Shown: positions 43,069-52,677, counted from the stretch's first letter. The stretch is 56,456 bases of DNA from Synechococcus sp. UW140 (GCA_945860085.1 CAMAPJ010000004.1:1-56456); one strand, 5' to 3'. The notes: generated from the sequence alone by a model not told the origin. Numbers and translations are program-made.

Positions 43069-45030
43069 TCAGGGTGTGGCGCCGAGCGTGAGCGAGCGCG
43101 GACGGCCCGTGATCGCGCCCAGGCTGAGGCGCATCTGCAGCACAGGCGCGAGACCCGCCAGGGTGGTGTACTGGCGCAGCTGGGTGCCCCGGTAGTAGTG
43201 CTGCAGGATCTGCTCAAAGCCCTCGCCGCGCCGGGCCATCCCCAAAGCCCCCCATTGGCTCATGCCGATGCCATGGCCAAAGCCATGGCCGATCGCCACC
43301 CATTGCAAGCGAACAGGGGCGCTGCGGCCATCCCAAGCGGGCAGGGGCGGCGGCGCCAGCAGCGGCGCTGCGGAAGCAAAGGCCCCCGGTGTCAGGCCCC
43401 CCACCACCAACAGTGACGACTTCGCCCCGGAAGGAACTGGCTCGCCGGAAGCGACTGGCGCCCCCGAGCCCCGGGCCGCGATTGGCGCCGGCGTTGCTAG
43501 GCCGGCAGCTAGAGCTGCGAAGGCCGGGCCAGCCCCCTGGGGGGCAGCGGCCGTAGACGGGGTTAGGCCCGGCGCCTGGCCAGGAGCGATTGCCGCGAGC
43601 TGGCCCGGGGCAGCCCAGGCCTGGGCGCTGAGCAGGGGGGCGCTGAGCAGGGGGGCGCCAAGGGGCTCTCGGGCGAATTGCACCAGGGTGCTTTTCAGCC
43701 CCAGACGGGAGCGCAGCTCAGCGCCCGTGAGCACTAAAGATCCCACCGAGCCCACCACCCGGGCCTGGCGCACGCGGCCACTGGAAGTGCTCGAAAGCAC
43801 CTCAATGCGCTCAAGGCTGCCGATCTCAGGAAACCCCTTACGAACCAGGTCGTCGCTGAGGGGCAGGCGCCAATCGCGCACGGGGGAATCCTGGTCGAAA
43901 TCGGCGACGCTGACCAGGTAGGGCAGCTGCTGGGCCCAAAGGTCGCCGCTGTTTTCGGTGTTGCCACCGCTGCTGCTGTGGAAGACGGCCTCAATCAGGC
44001 CCTCGCCGAAGGTGAGCACCAGGCCGCGGGTGCCGGCCACCGCCGCTTGGGTCGACGCGGTTTCCGCCTCCACCCCCAGGTACATCTGGCTGGCGACCGT
44101 GGACTTGAGGTCGTAGGCCCGGCCGCTGCTGGGGCGCAGGGCCCTTAGCGCATAGGTGCGGGCGGCCACCGCCTGGGCCCGTAGGGCCTCCAGGGGCCAA
44201 CTGGCGGGCATCTCACTACCGACAACACTGGCCAGATAGGTCTCCAGGCCCACCAGATTCACCGCCTGCAGACCGTTCCCCTGGGGACGGATCATCAGCG
44301 TGCCCCGGTAGCGGTGTTTCTGCAACCAGATGCTGCCGTCCGTGCCTGGCGCCGGCAGGGGCTCCACCACCAGCTCCTTGACCCGCAGGCGCTGGGGCCC
44401 GGCCGAGGTGGATCGGGAAGCAACCGCCGCCGAGGCAATCACCGCCGAGGCAATCGCCTTCGCGCCCCCTGCCGAACTGGCTTCAGGCCTCGGGGAGGAG
44501 TTGGCGAAATCGGCAGGGCGCGCGCCCGCAAGAGCTGGCAAACCTGGGCCCCGAACAAAGGCAGATCCGGTGGCGGAGTCGTAGCCGAGGGAGGGGGCCG
44601 TTGCGGCGGACGCGACGGAGCTGGTCGGGCTAGACATCCCGGACGGGCCGGCGGCGCTGGGGCCTGGGGCCTTGGCGCTGGGGCCTGGGGCCTTGGGGCT
44701 CGGGGCGTTGCCGGCCCCAGACGCCTCCACCAGCCCCAGCACCTGGGAGCCATCCAGCTGCAAGCGCAGGAGCTGGTCCGGGCCCAACTCCATCACCACC
44801 TGGCCCGAACCATCACGCAGGCGCAGGCGGCTGCCGGCGGGGGCCCGCACGGTGAGCGCCTGGGCTTCGCGAAGCAACACCCGCACCTGGGGCCCAGCCA
44901 GGGCGGCCCGATCAGCCTGGACAGGCGCGGAGTCCGGTGCTGCCCCGGCCCGGGGCAGGCCAATTAGCAGGCCGCCCAACAACAGGGTGGCGGCCAGGCT
45001 GCGGCGCTGGAGCGGGGGGATCAAGGGCAT
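43069..45030 (-). CDS. SpoIID/LytB-domain protein with repetitive inserts
   Basis: A 653-residue exported protein; the ATG at 45030 gives a signal peptide ([24 protein letters not shown]). The SpoIID domain has [27 protein letters not shown], then [21 protein letters not shown] and a late [23 protein letters not shown], the conserved metal-binding end. SpoIID proteins cleave glycan strands lacking stem peptides. Two inserts are repetitive: KAPGPSA units from a 21-bp repeat (44654-44695) and SAPLL units from a 15-bp repeat (43626-43655). A large Ala/Gly/Pro linker splits the domain near its end. ATG further upstream gives a poorer signal peptide. Confidence 0.85.
   Translation of the reverse strand: MPLIPPLQRRSLAATLLLGGLLIGLPRAGAAPDSAPVQADRAALAGPQVRVLLREAQALTVRAPAGSRLRLRDGSGQVVMELGPDQLLRLQLDGSQVLGLVEASGAGNAPSPKAPGPSAKAPGPSAAGPSGMSSPTSSVASAATAPSLGYDSATGSAFVRGPGLPALAGARPADFANSSPRPEASSAGGAKAIASAVIASAAVASRSTSAGPQRLRVKELVVEPLPAPGTDGSIWLQKHRYRGTLMIRPQGNGLQAVNLVGLETYLASVVGSEMPASWPLEALRAQAVAARTYALRALRPSSGRAYDLKSTVASQMYLGVEAETASTQAAVAGTRGLVLTFGEGLIEAVFHSSSGGNTENSGDLWAQQLPYLVSVADFDQDSPVRDWRLPLSDDLVRKGFPEIGSLERIEVLSSTSSGRVRQARVVGSVGSLVLTGAELRSRLGLKSTLVQFAREPLGAPLLSAPLLSAQAWAAPGQLAAIAPGQAPGLTPSTAAAPQGAGPAFAALAAGLATPAPIAARGSGAPVASGEPVPSGAKSSLLVVGGLTPGAFASAAPLLAPPPLPAWDGRSAPVRLQWVAIGHGFGHGIGMSQWGALGMARRGEGFEQILQHYYRGTQLRQYTTLAGLAPVLQMRLSLGAITGRPRSLTLGATP
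43626..43655. repeat. 15-bp direct repeat inside the SpoIID gene
   Basis: Two exact copies of CGCTGAGCAGGGGGG followed by a partly matching third unit. Encodes SAPLL twice. Confidence 0.92.
44654..44695. repeat. 21-bp direct repeat inside the SpoIID gene
   Basis: Two exact, adjacent 21-bp copies at 44654-44674 and 44675-44695, each starting GCGCTGGGGCC. Encodes the seven-residue unit KAPGPSA. Confidence 0.92.
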
Positions 45031-45296
45031 CGGCTCAGGCGCCCGGGCGCGGCAGCAGGACGCGCGGCCCAGCAACCGCGACAAGGGGCCCATTCTGGCC
45101 GCGCCCAGGCCAGGGCGCCAGCTCAGGACCACTGGCCCAAACACAACTTGAGGCCAGCACCCGGGGCGCAGCCCCGATCCACGCCCCATCCCCCCTGAAC
45201 AGCCGCCCAGACCAGCACCAGCAATGGGCTGCGGTTCGACGTGGCAGCATGCCAATCCCAGATCAACCGGTGCGGCACCGGGGAGACGCTCCAGCC

Positions 45297-46241
45297 GTGC
45301 AGGTCACTTTTCTGGGGACGAGTTCCGGCGTCCCCACCCGCTCGCGCAACGTGTCAGCCGTGGCGTTGCGCTTGCCCCAGCGGGCCGAGCTCTGGCTGTT
45401 CGACTGCGGCGAGGCCACCCAGCACCAGTTCCTGCGCAGTGACCTGCGTGTTTCGCAGCTGCGGCGGATCTTTGTCACCCACATGCATGGTGACCACGTC
45501 TATGGCCTGCCAGGGCTGCTGGCCACCCTGGGCCTGGCGGGTGCCAGCCCCGGCATCGACCTCTACGGCCCCGACCCCCTGCGCGATTACCTCGAGGGGG
45601 TGATGCGCACCACCTCGACCCGGATCAGCTATCCGCTCCGCAGCCACCGGGTGCGCGCCGCCGCCACCAGTGGCGCCTTACTGCTCGATGACGGCGACCT
45701 AACCGTGCGCTGCACGCCCCTCAACCACCGGGTGCCTGCCTACGCCTACCGGGTGGATCAAAAACCCAAACCCGGCCGCTTCGATGTCGAGAAAGCCAAG
45801 GAGCTCGGCATTCCACCCGGGCCGATTTACGCGGCCCTCAAGGCAGGCCAGAGCGTGACCCTGGAGGACGGCCGCGTGATTCGAGGCGAGGCCCTCTGCG
45901 GCCCGGAGCAACCCGGCAAAAGCCTGGTGTATTGCACCGACACGGTGTTCTGCGAGGCCGCCGTCGAGCTGGCCCGGGGGGCCGACCTGCTGATCCACGA
46001 ATCCACCTTTGCCCACGGCGAGGCGGAGATGGCCTACCAACGCCAACACTCGACCAGCACGATGGCGGCCCAAACCGCCGCCGAGGCTGGGGTGAAGCAG
46101 CTGGCCCTCACCCACCTCAGTCCCCGCTACGTCGCCGGCAATCCGCTCACCCCAGACGACCTGCTAGCGGAAGCGCGCACGATCTTCCCGGCCACCGTAA
46201 TGGCCAAGGATTTCCTCACCCTGGAGGTGGGCGGCGCCTGA
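45297..46241 (+). CDS. rnz: Ribonuclease Z
   Basis: Processes tRNA 3' ends. [16 protein letters not shown] opens the metallo-beta-lactamase fold and [14 protein letters not shown] is the HxHxDH zinc site; [23 protein letters not shown] and LTHLSPRY supply the rest. GTG at 45297 gives the family's usual start and a 314-residue protein; ATG at 45249 would add 16 residues. The open frame runs further upstream across the SpoIID leader as shadow. Confidence 0.93.
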   Translation: MQVTFLGTSSGVPTRSRNVSAVALRLPQRAELWLFDCGEATQHQFLRSDLRVSQLRRIFVTHMHGDHVYGLPGLLATLGLAGASPGIDLYGPDPLRDYLEGVMRTTSTRISYPLRSHRVRAAATSGALLLDDGDLTVRCTPLNHRVPAYAYRVDQKPKPGRFDVEKAKELGIPPGPIYAALKAGQSVTLEDGRVIRGEALCGPEQPGKSLVYCTDTVFCEAAVELARGADLLIHESTFAHGEAEMAYQRQHSTSTMAAQTAAEAGVKQLALTHLSPRYVAGNPLTPDDLLAEARTIFPATVMAKDFLTLEVGGA

Positions 46242-46341
46242 GCGCCGCTGCAACAGTTCGTGATCCCGCCCCAGGGGGCCCATTCCCCGTGATACAAGGG
46301 CTTTGCTGCGGTTCATCCCCGCCTTATTGCCGGCTTTTTCG

Positions 46342-46854
46342 ATGGCCTCTTTTTTCTCTTCTACGCTGCGCTTCCTGGCGCGAACCCTGCTGGTTCTGCC
46401 CTTGATGCTGCTGGTGAGTTTCGCCGGCCCTGCCACCGCAGCCCAGTGGACCACCGATCAACTCACGGTGCCGGCTGATCCCGCTGGCACCCCTGTGACC
46501 TTCAGCGAACAAGACGTCAAATCGGGTCGCAAGCTGTTCAACGACAGCTGCGGAACCTGCCACGCCGGTGGGATCACCAAGACCAACCAGAACGTGGGCC
46601 TCGACCCCGAAACCCTGGCCCTGGCCACCCCGCCCCGCAATTCGGTGGACTCCCTCGTGGACTACATGAAGGACCCCACCTCCTATGACGGCGAATACAG
46701 CATCTCCGACCTGCACCCGAGCCTGCGCAGCAGCGACGTGTTCGTCAAAATGCGCGACCTCGACGAAGACGACCTGCGCCTGATCGCCGGCTACATCCTG
46801 GTGGCTCCCAACGTCCAGGGCGTCCAGTGGGGCGGCGGCAAGATCTACTTCTGA
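46342..46854 (+). CDS. psbV: Cytochrome c-550 (photosystem II extrinsic subunit)
   Basis: A 170-residue lumenal protein. The signal peptide (LARTLLVLPLMLLVSFAGPATAA) ends near residue 33. CGTCH binds the c-type heme; DYMKDPTSYDG and SDLHPSLRSSDVF are typical PsbV. It stabilises the oxygen-evolving complex. The C-terminus GGGKIYF is conserved. The ATG at 46342 is preferred over an in-frame codon at 46303. A strong terminator follows. Confidence 0.96.
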   Translation: MASFFSSTLRFLARTLLVLPLMLLVSFAGPATAAQWTTDQLTVPADPAGTPVTFSEQDVKSGRKLFNDSCGTCHAGGITKTNQNVGLDPETLALATPPRNSVDSLVDYMKDPTSYDGEYSISDLHPSLRSSDVFVKMRDLDEDDLRLIAGYILVAPNVQGVQWGGGKIYF

Positions 46855-47174
46855 TCTGGCCTCCTGCCGCTGGCCTCTGGCTGGGATATCAGGCCTTGAA
46901 CCCGGGTTCAGCCATGGCGATGGCCCCCGGTTCTGGCTCTTGAGCCCAGACCATCCCTTGAACCGCGGTCCCCACCGCGGTTTTTTGTTTGGAGGCAAGC
47001 CAGTTCGGGCAGCCAGTCCATCGAGCCCCTGGCCGGCCGCGGGCTGGAGGGTGAGCCTCCTGGGAGGGCCGTTCAAAGGGGCCGGGTGCAGAGAATCCCG
47101 TGGCGGAGCCCTCAAAGGCTCCCTTGAGGGCTCCCTTGAGGGCTCCGCTCTCGACTCAGTTGCGGACTGCATCC
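46855..47174. other. Intergenic region after psbV
   Basis: About 320 bases holding the psbV terminator (46961-46986) and a 12-bp tandem repeat at 47105-47146 (unit GGCTCCCTTGAG, two exact copies plus degenerate flanks). No supportable gene. Confidence 0.6.
46961..46986 (+). terminator. Intrinsic terminator after psbV
   Basis: AACCGCGG (46961-46968) pairs perfectly with CCGCGGTT (46975-46982), six-base loop, followed by further T residues. It lies about 110 bases past the psbV stop. Confidence 0.9.
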
Positions 47175-47618
47175 TCAGGAGCTGGCGCCGGGGGCCGGTG
47201 GCTGACTGTTGGCCGAATCGAGCGAGCCCGGTTGTTTGCTGTACCACCACTCCTGCAGGGCCGGGCTGAGCCGCTGGGCAAACAGGGTCAACACGGTGCG
47301 GGTGGGCCTGGAGCCGGGCTCCAACAGCTCCACCGCATAGGAGGGGCAGCGACGCGAGGCCAGATCGGCGACGAAGCGGCGGCCTATGCGCCGCCAGCTC
47401 GGCTCCTTGCTGTGCCAGGCCAGCCGGCAGCAGGGCCAAGGCAGCTCATCGCGGTCAAACAAGCGGCAGCAGGGCCCCAGCACCCGGTAGCTGTACTGGC
47501 CGCCGAGGCTGGGGTGCTCACTGCCTGGCTCAGGCAACTGCTCCAGCAGGGGCAACTTCTCCCCTAAGGGCAACTTCTCCCCCGGGGAAAACTGAGAGCC
47601 GACAGGAGCCATGGTCAC
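47175..47618 (-). CDS. Cysteine-containing hypothetical protein
   Basis: A 147-residue protein. The N-terminus carries a duplicated GEKLPL unit (from an 18-bp direct repeat near 47550-47585). The centre has YSYRVLGPCCRLFDRDELPWPCCRLAWH and a later FVADLASRRCPSYAVELLEPGSRPTRTVLTLFAQ, with several paired cysteines that might bind metal. The C-terminal 20 residues are low-complexity. Family not recognised, but core composition and position suggest a real conserved gene. ATG at 47612 is an alternative start. Confidence 0.6.
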   Translation of the reverse strand: MTMAPVGSQFSPGEKLPLGEKLPLLEQLPEPGSEHPSLGGQYSYRVLGPCCRLFDRDELPWPCCRLAWHSKEPSWRRIGRRFVADLASRRCPSYAVELLEPGSRPTRTVLTLFAQRLSPALQEWWYSKQPGSLDSANSQPPAPGASS

Positions 47619-47643
47619 GGCGAGCGGCGCAGGGGGACAAGAA

Positions 47644-47668
47644 CAAAAAAGCCACCCCGCAGGGTGGC
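47644..47668 (-). terminator. Intrinsic terminator after petF
   Basis: On the minus strand GCCACCC pairs with GGGTGGC (plus-strand positions 47651-47657 and 47662-47668), four-base loop, followed by six T (plus-strand A run 47645-47650). About 40 bases past the petF stop. Confidence 0.93.
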
Positions 47669-47710
47669 AGAGGAACGGAACCGCTCAAGCCCGAAGGCCG
47701 TTGCGGCGGC

Positions 47711-48010
47711 TCAATAAAGCTCTTCTTCGGAGTGGGTCTTGATCGTGCAATCGGAGGTGGGGTAAGCGACGCAGGTCAGCACGAAACCGGCTTCGATTTG
47801 GTCGTCGTCGAGGAAGCTCTGGTCCGACTGGTCAACGGTGCCGGAGGTGAGCTTGCCGGCGCAGGTGCTGCAGGCGCCAGCGCGGCAGCTGTAAGGCAGG
47901 TCAATGCCCTGCTCTTCCGCGGCGTCGAGGATGTACTGGTCGTCGGGAACTTCAATGGTCTTGTTGAGGCCCTCGCCTTCATTGACGAGGGTGACCTTGT
48001 AGGAAGCCAT
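47711..48010 (-). CDS. petF: [2Fe-2S] plant-type ferredoxin
   Basis: A 99-residue electron carrier that takes electrons from photosystem I to FNR and other reductases. The cluster ligands are in [16 protein letters not shown] and FVLTCVAYP. Acidic overall, ending SEEELY. Single gene with its own terminator and a notable inverted repeat in its upstream region. Confidence 0.95.
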   Translation of the reverse strand: MASYKVTLVNEGEGLNKTIEVPDDQYILDAAEEQGIDLPYSCRAGACSTCAGKLTSGTVDQSDQSFLDDDQIEAGFVLTCVAYPTSDCTIKTHSEEELY

Positions 48011-48051
48011 GGAAAGAATTGGGGCTCACAGGCTCCTGGAGAATCCGGGCC

Positions 48052-48073
48052 TGTAGGACCGCACCGTCCTACA
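48052..48073. promoter_or_regulatory. Inverted repeat upstream of petF
   Basis: TGTAGGAC (48052-48059) and GTCCTACA (48066-48073) form a perfect 8-bp inverted repeat with a six-base centre, 42 bases upstream of the petF start. An outer pair, CTGGAG (48035-48040 region) and CTCCAG (about 48077-48082), flanks it. It could be an operator or a leader hairpin. Confidence 0.55.
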
Positions 48074-48153
48074 TCCTCCAGAGGCTGTTCCCGTGGATCG
48101 GGGCCGCCTTTTCCGGGAAGGCCAATCAAAGGCAGGGCTCCCATCAGCCTGCC

Positions 48154-49347
48154 TTATGCAACTGGCCGGGCCGAATGGATTGCGAGTAATCCCCATTGGC
48201 TCTGCTGGGCCACCAGCTCGGCACGCCAGCCGGCCGCCGCTAGGGCCTGGCTGAGACCCTCCACCTGGCTGACCAGCAGGCCGCTGAGTAGGCCCACCCC
48301 GCCTGGGGCGAGAACTGTGGCGAAGGCCGGCGCTAGGGCCTCAATCACCGGCGCCAGGATGTTGCAGAGCAGTAGGTCGGCGGGCTGGCCCGCCAGCAAT
48401 GCCGCAAGCCCCTCCACCGACCCCTGGGCCACCTGCAGGGAGCCCACTCGGTCCTGGGGGCCCCTGGCTAGGGCTGCCCCAGCCCCGCCAGCGGCCCCAG
48501 CCCCATGGGCGGAACCGACGACTCCAGCGTCCCCCCCGGGGACCGAGGGCGCAGCAGGGGCGCCAAAGCCGTTGCAGGCGGCATTGGCCCAGGTCGCCCG
48601 CACGGCCAGCGGATCGCAGTCAACCGCGAACACCTGGCAGCCATGGGCTGGGGCCGAGGCGGCTGGCGCCCCTAGGGCAGCACCGGCGGTGAAGAGTTTG
48701 AGGGCAGCGAGGGCCAGGATGCCGCTGCCGCACCCCAGATCCGCCACCCGCACGGGTCGGGTTTGGCCCTCCCTTGGGCCCTCTGGCCCCTCCGCCCAGC
48801 GCTCGAGGGCCTCCAGACAGAGGCGGGTGGTCGGGTGGCTGCCGGTGCCGAAGGCATTGCCGGGATCGATGCGGATCGCCAGCCGATCAGCGAATTCAAC
48901 CGGGCAGTCGAGCCAGGCCGGCAACACCAGCAGCCGGGACCCGACCGGATCGGGCTGCCAATGCTGCTTCCAGCTGAGGCTCCAGTCCTCATCGCCCTGC
49001 TGCTGCCAGGTGATCGGCGGCAGGGTCAGGCCAAAGGGGTCACTCAGGGCGGCCAGGGCCAGCTCCAATTGCCGCCGCTCCGGCTGCGGCCAGTCGGCCG
49101 CCGGCAACCAGGCCAGCAGCTGGCGCTGGTCCGGGGTCCGGGGGGTGTGCTCAATCGCCACCCGGTGAATCCCTAGGGCCTGGAGCTTCCAGAGCAGGGA
49201 TTCCTCCAGCTCCGGCAAGGCCAGCAGTTCCAGGCGCCACCAGGTCTGGAGATCGGCCCCAGCTTGGGCCCGTACCGGTGTGGGGGCTGGTGCGGAACCC
49301 GGTGGCTGGCCAGCTGTCGGGTCGTCGGGGCTCGGGTCAGGCCTCAA
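48154..49347 (-). CDS. prmA: Ribosomal protein L11 methyltransferase
   Basis: A 397-residue SAM-dependent enzyme that trimethylates L11. The N-terminal substrate domain has WWRLELLALPELEESLLWKL. AFGTGSHPTTRLCLEALERW and VADLGCGSGILALAALK are family hallmarks, with LLLCNILAPVI further on. PrmA is usually about 300 residues; about 40 Gly/Ala-rich residues are inserted after FAVDCDPLAVRATWANA, and the N-terminus is extended. The TTG start overlaps the serA stop as TTGA. Confidence 0.92.
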   Translation of the reverse strand: MRPDPSPDDPTAGQPPGSAPAPTPVRAQAGADLQTWWRLELLALPELEESLLWKLQALGIHRVAIEHTPRTPDQRQLLAWLPAADWPQPERRQLELALAALSDPFGLTLPPITWQQQGDEDWSLSWKQHWQPDPVGSRLLVLPAWLDCPVEFADRLAIRIDPGNAFGTGSHPTTRLCLEALERWAEGPEGPREGQTRPVRVADLGCGSGILALAALKLFTAGAALGAPAASAPAHGCQVFAVDCDPLAVRATWANAACNGFGAPAAPSVPGGDAGVVGSAHGAGAAGGAGAALARGPQDRVGSLQVAQGSVEGLAALLAGQPADLLLCNILAPVIEALAPAFATVLAPGGVGLLSGLLVSQVEGLSQALAAAGWRAELVAQQSQWGLLAIHSARPVA

Positions 49348-50930
49348 AGGGTCACAGGATGGGATTCCTGGATGCCCTCGATGGCGTGGATCGTGGCCAG
49401 CAGGCTGGCGGGGATCGGATCGTCAAGGCTGAGCACCATCACGGCATCGCCGCGCACGATGCGGCGGCCCACCTGCATCGAGGCAATGTTGACGTTGTGC
49501 TCGCCCAGCACCGTGCCGAGGTTGCCGATGATCCCGGGCATGTCCCGGTGACGGGTGAAGAGCATGTGACGGCTGGGGGTCACATTGACCGGGAACTCAT
49601 CGATCGTGGTGATGCGCAGGTCGCCATCGGCGAACACCGCCCCGGCCACGCTGTGGTTACCCCTAGCCCCCTTCGAGGAGAGCTGCAAAGACCCGCCGGC
49701 GAAGTCGCGGCTGGCGTCATCCTTGACCTCGACCACATGGATGCCGCGGGCCTTGGCCTCGAGGGTGGCGTTCACGTAGTTGATGCTGTCGCCCAAGGCC
49801 GCCGAGAGCAGGCCCTTGAGGGCCGCCACCACTAGGGGCTGGGAGGGATGACTGGCGAACTCGCCCTGGAGACGCACCTCCAGCTCTTCGACGTCGCCGC
49901 CGGCCAGCTGGCTGAGCAGCAGGCCCAGGGTTTCAGCCAGCTGCAGATGGGGCTTGAGCTGCTCCATCACCTCGGGCGTGAGGCCGGGGATGTTGACGGC
50001 GCTGCGGGCGGGCAGGCCCAGCAACACATCGCGGATCTGTTCGGCCACATCCACCGCCACATTCTCTTGGGCCTCTTCGGTGGAGGCGCCTAGGTGGGGG
50101 GTGAGGATCAGGCGCTGGGTCACCTTGCGCAGGGGCGAATCGGCCGCCAGGGGTTCCTTGGCATACACATCCAGGGCGGCGCCGCCGATCACGCCGTTCT
50201 GAACGGCCTCGGCTAGGGCCGCCTCATCGACGATGCCGCCCCGGGCGCAATTGACGATGCGGGCGGTGGGCTTCATCGTGGCCAGCAGCTCGGCGTTGAC
50301 CAGGTTTTCGGTGTCAGGGGTGCGGGGCAGGTGCAGGCTGACGTAGTCGGCTTCGGCGAACAGGGCCGGCAGGCCCAGCAAGCGAACCTGCAGCTGCTGG
50401 GCCCGTTCGGCAGAGATGAACGGGTCGTAGGCCATCACCTCCATGCCCATGGCCTTGGCGACCCGGGCCACATGGGAGCCAATCTTGCCCAGACCGACCA
50501 CACCGAGCTTTTTCTTATAGAGCTCGTTGCCCACGTAGGTCTTGCGATCCCAGCCGCCCGCCATGGTGCTGGCGTGGGCGTGGGGCACGTGGCGCGACAG
50601 CGACAGCATCAGGGCTAGGGCGTGCTCGGCCGCAGCGATCGTGTTGCCCTCCGGGGAGTTGACCACGATCACGCCGCGCTTGGTGGCGGCTGGCACATCA
50701 ACGTTGTCAACGCCGACGCCGGCGCGACCAATGATGCGCAACTTGGTGGCGGCCTCGATGATGTCAGCGGTCACCTGGGTACCGGAGCGGATCATCAGGG
50801 CGTCGTAGTCGCCGATAATCGCCTTGAGCTCTTCCGGTGGCAGGCCGGTGCGCACATCCACCTGGGCCACCTGGGAGAGGATGTCGATCCCCGTTTGATC
50901 AATCGGATCGGAAACCAGAACCTTTGTCAT
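49344..50930 (-). CDS. serA: D-3-phosphoglycerate dehydrogenase
   Basis: First enzyme of serine synthesis. GRAGVGVDNVDV, LGVVGLGKIGSHVARVAKAMGM (Rossmann), NCARGGIVDEAAL and HLGASTEEAQENV carry the NAD site and catalytic Arg/Glu/His. A C-terminal intervening plus ACT domain (RDMPGIIGNLGTVLGEHNVNIASMQVGR) allows serine feedback. Length 528 is the normal long form. It is coupled with prmA. Confidence 0.96.
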   Translation of the reverse strand: MTKVLVSDPIDQTGIDILSQVAQVDVRTGLPPEELKAIIGDYDALMIRSGTQVTADIIEAATKLRIIGRAGVGVDNVDVPAATKRGVIVVNSPEGNTIAAAEHALALMLSLSRHVPHAHASTMAGGWDRKTYVGNELYKKKLGVVGLGKIGSHVARVAKAMGMEVMAYDPFISAERAQQLQVRLLGLPALFAEADYVSLHLPRTPDTENLVNAELLATMKPTARIVNCARGGIVDEAALAEAVQNGVIGGAALDVYAKEPLAADSPLRKVTQRLILTPHLGASTEEAQENVAVDVAEQIRDVLLGLPARSAVNIPGLTPEVMEQLKPHLQLAETLGLLLSQLAGGDVEELEVRLQGEFASHPSQPLVVAALKGLLSAALGDSINYVNATLEAKARGIHVVEVKDDASRDFAGGSLQLSSKGARGNHSVAGAVFADGDLRITTIDEFPVNVTPSRHMLFTRHRDMPGIIGNLGTVLGEHNVNIASMQVGRRIVRGDAVMVLSLDDPIPASLLATIHAIEGIQESHPVTL

Positions 50931-51063
50931 GACCCGGCCGGTGGGGAGCTGCCGGGACTAAGTGTAGAGAGGCGCCGCAGGCCCCCCTAGAGAGGCCCCA
51001 AACCGCCCCCCCTCCGGCTCCGGCCGGCAGGGGAGAATTGGAGTTCTTCATCGGCGCTGATCC

Positions 51064-51567
51064 GTGGCGAACTGCGTGGTGGCTGTCCTGGCCGCCCATG
51101 ACCAGCTGCAGGCGCTGCGCAGCCAGCTGGCCGAGCTGAGCCCGCCGCCCCTAAGCCTGCTGGCGATCGGGCCGGGAGAGCTGGCCGTTGAGCAGGTAGA
51201 GCGCCTCAATCCGGCCCAGGCCAGAAGCCGGCGCCAGAAATCGATGGCCCTCTGGCTGATCCCCTTTGGCTTCTTCGCCGGGGTGACCTTCACCTTCATC
51301 ACCGACCTGCAGACCTTTGCCTTCGCCGGCCCCCTAGGCGAACCCCTGATCGGCGGCCTGCTGGGCCTGGTCTCCGGCTGGATGGGCAGTTTCGCCGCCG
51401 CCGCCAGCGTTCCCTCCGAGGAAGACGACCAGGTGCGGATCCTGCGCAATCGCCTGCAGGAGGGCAACTGGCTACTGCTGCTGGAAACGCGCAACGGCGT
51501 GGACCTGCCCTGGCGAGTGCTGCAACAGGCCGGAGCCCGGGCCCTGGTACGCCTCTCAGAGGACTGA
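51064..51567 (+). CDS. Hypothetical protein with two membrane segments
   Basis: A 167-residue protein from GTG 51064. It starts with a small alpha/beta part (VVAVLAAHDQLQALRSQLAEL), then two hydrophobic segments (about 61-80 and 92-117, glycine-rich GGLLGLVSGWMG), then a soluble tail (QVRILRNRLQEGNWLLLLE) resembling the start. Looks like a conserved cyanobacterial membrane protein; function unknown. Confidence 0.68.
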   Translation: MANCVVAVLAAHDQLQALRSQLAELSPPPLSLLAIGPGELAVEQVERLNPAQARSRRQKSMALWLIPFGFFAGVTFTFITDLQTFAFAGPLGEPLIGGLLGLVSGWMGSFAAAASVPSEEDDQVRILRNRLQEGNWLLLLETRNGVDLPWRVLQQAGARALVRLSED

Positions 51568-51621
51568 GCAAGCCCAGGCTGAACAGCTCCAGCCAACCCG
51601 GTCAGGCTTGGCCCCGCCAAG

Positions 51622-51638
51622 ATTGGGGCATCCCCAAT
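51622..51638. other. Short hairpin before the PSII-S4 gene
   Basis: ATTGGGG (51622-51628) and CCCCAAT (51632-51638) pair around a CAT loop, 8 bases ahead of the start codon at 51647. It could affect translation start; it also resembles the CATCCCCAAC stretch ahead of hpf. Confidence 0.45.
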
Positions 51639-51646
51639 TCACCGCG

Positions 51647-52432
51647 ATGCTGCCCCGGGACGAACTGCTCCAGTCCAGTCGCCATCCCCAGCAGCTGGCC
51701 GGCCTGATTGACCTGGCCGAGCAGGCCCTGCGCACCTGGGAACCCGTTTGGAGTGATTTTCTGGCGGCGGCGGTGCTCGAAGAGGCCCAGGCGCGCCTGG
51801 GAGACCTGGCCGAGCTGGACCTGGAAAGCGCCGGCGGCTGGCCCCAGGCGGAGCGGCGCCGCCTCTGCCTGCGGCGCCGGGAGCTCAAGGGCGACAGCGC
51901 CGCGGCCGAGGCGCCCTTGCAGGGCCTGGCGATCGCCGGCAATTTCCTCTTCGATCCAGCCGAAGCCCGCGACATGCGCCAGGGCCTGATCGCCAAGGGA
52001 GCGTCCCCGGGGGCGATCGGCGACATCTGGATCCAGGGCGATCGCGGCGCCCAGCTGCTGGTGACGCCGGAGCTGGCCCAGGCCCTCGACCAACAAGCTG
52101 CCCAGGTGCGCAGCGTCGCGGTGCGCCTGGAGGCCCTGCCCCTAGAGCAGCTGCAGATCCCAGCCCAGCGCCTCCCCCGCCAACTGACCACGGTGGAGGC
52201 CTCCCTCCGCCTCGATGCGGTGGCCTCGGCCGGCTTTGGCCTCTCCCGCAACCGCATGGCCGAACTCATCCGCTCCGGCTCCGTGCGGATCAACTGGCAG
52301 CCGGTCAGTAGCCCCAGCCGGGAGCTCGCCCTAGGCGATCGGGTGCGGCTGGAGGGCCGGGGCGAGCTGGAACTTCTCGAGGTGCAACTCACCAAACGGG
52401 ACCGCTGGCGGCTGGTGCTGCAGCGCCGCTAA
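51647..52432 (+). CDS. Photosystem II S4 domain protein
   Basis: A 261-residue protein in the family annotated as PSII S4-domain, related to YlmH. The N-terminal part begins MLPRDELLQSSRHP; IAGNFLFDPAEARDMRQGLI and GAIGDIWIQGDRGAQLLVTPE are typical; the C-terminal S4 RNA-binding domain has SLRLDAVASAGFGLSRNRMAELIRSGSVRINW. ATG 51647 is the family's usual start. RNA-binding; precise role not established. Confidence 0.87.
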   Translation: MLPRDELLQSSRHPQQLAGLIDLAEQALRTWEPVWSDFLAAAVLEEAQARLGDLAELDLESAGGWPQAERRRLCLRRRELKGDSAAAEAPLQGLAIAGNFLFDPAEARDMRQGLIAKGASPGAIGDIWIQGDRGAQLLVTPELAQALDQQAAQVRSVAVRLEALPLEQLQIPAQRLPRQLTTVEASLRLDAVASAGFGLSRNRMAELIRSGSVRINWQPVSSPSRELALGDRVRLEGRGELELLEVQLTKRDRWRLVLQRR

Positions 52433-52567
52433 GGGCTTGGTCGAGGCAATGCTAGGTCCCGAAGTGTGAGCAGCCTGAGCTGGCTGCTAGGTTGCTGGCA
52501 CGTTCGGCGATTCCGACCCGCGCCGCTGGTTAGTCCAGGGGATGGGGAAAGAACTTCGGGCTAAATC

Positions 52568-52639
52568 GGGCGATTAGCTCAGAGGTAGAGCACTACCTTG
52601 ACACGGTAGGAGTCACTGGTTCAATTCCAGTATCGCCCA
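52568..52639 (+). tRNA. tRNA-Val (GAC)
   Basis: A 72-base cloverleaf. The acceptor stem pairs GGGCGAT with ATCGCCC, the D-loop is TAGCTCAGAGGTAGAGCA, the anticodon arm is CTACC-TTGACAC-GGTAG with anticodon GAC, and the T-arm has GGTTCAATTCC. The CCA end is not encoded (ACT follows). Confidence 0.95.
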
Positions 52640-52677
52640 CTTTCTTTCATTCATCTGTTTCATTCGATCGCCCAGAG

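Noticed and set aside
42322-43416. Plus-strand open frame opposite nagB
   Set aside because: Shadow composition; nagB motifs on the other strand are clear.
46324-47439. Minus-strand open frame opposite psbV and its terminator
   Set aside because: It crosses a strong intrinsic terminator and psbV; Arg/Pro/Gly-rich shadow.
47732-49168. Plus-strand open frame opposite petF and prmA
   Set aside because: Antisense to two clear genes; Ala/Arg/Ser/Pro-rich.
52568-52639. tRNA-Val as an integration site
   Set aside because: No integrase, no direct repeat of the tRNA 3' end and no composition change next to it.
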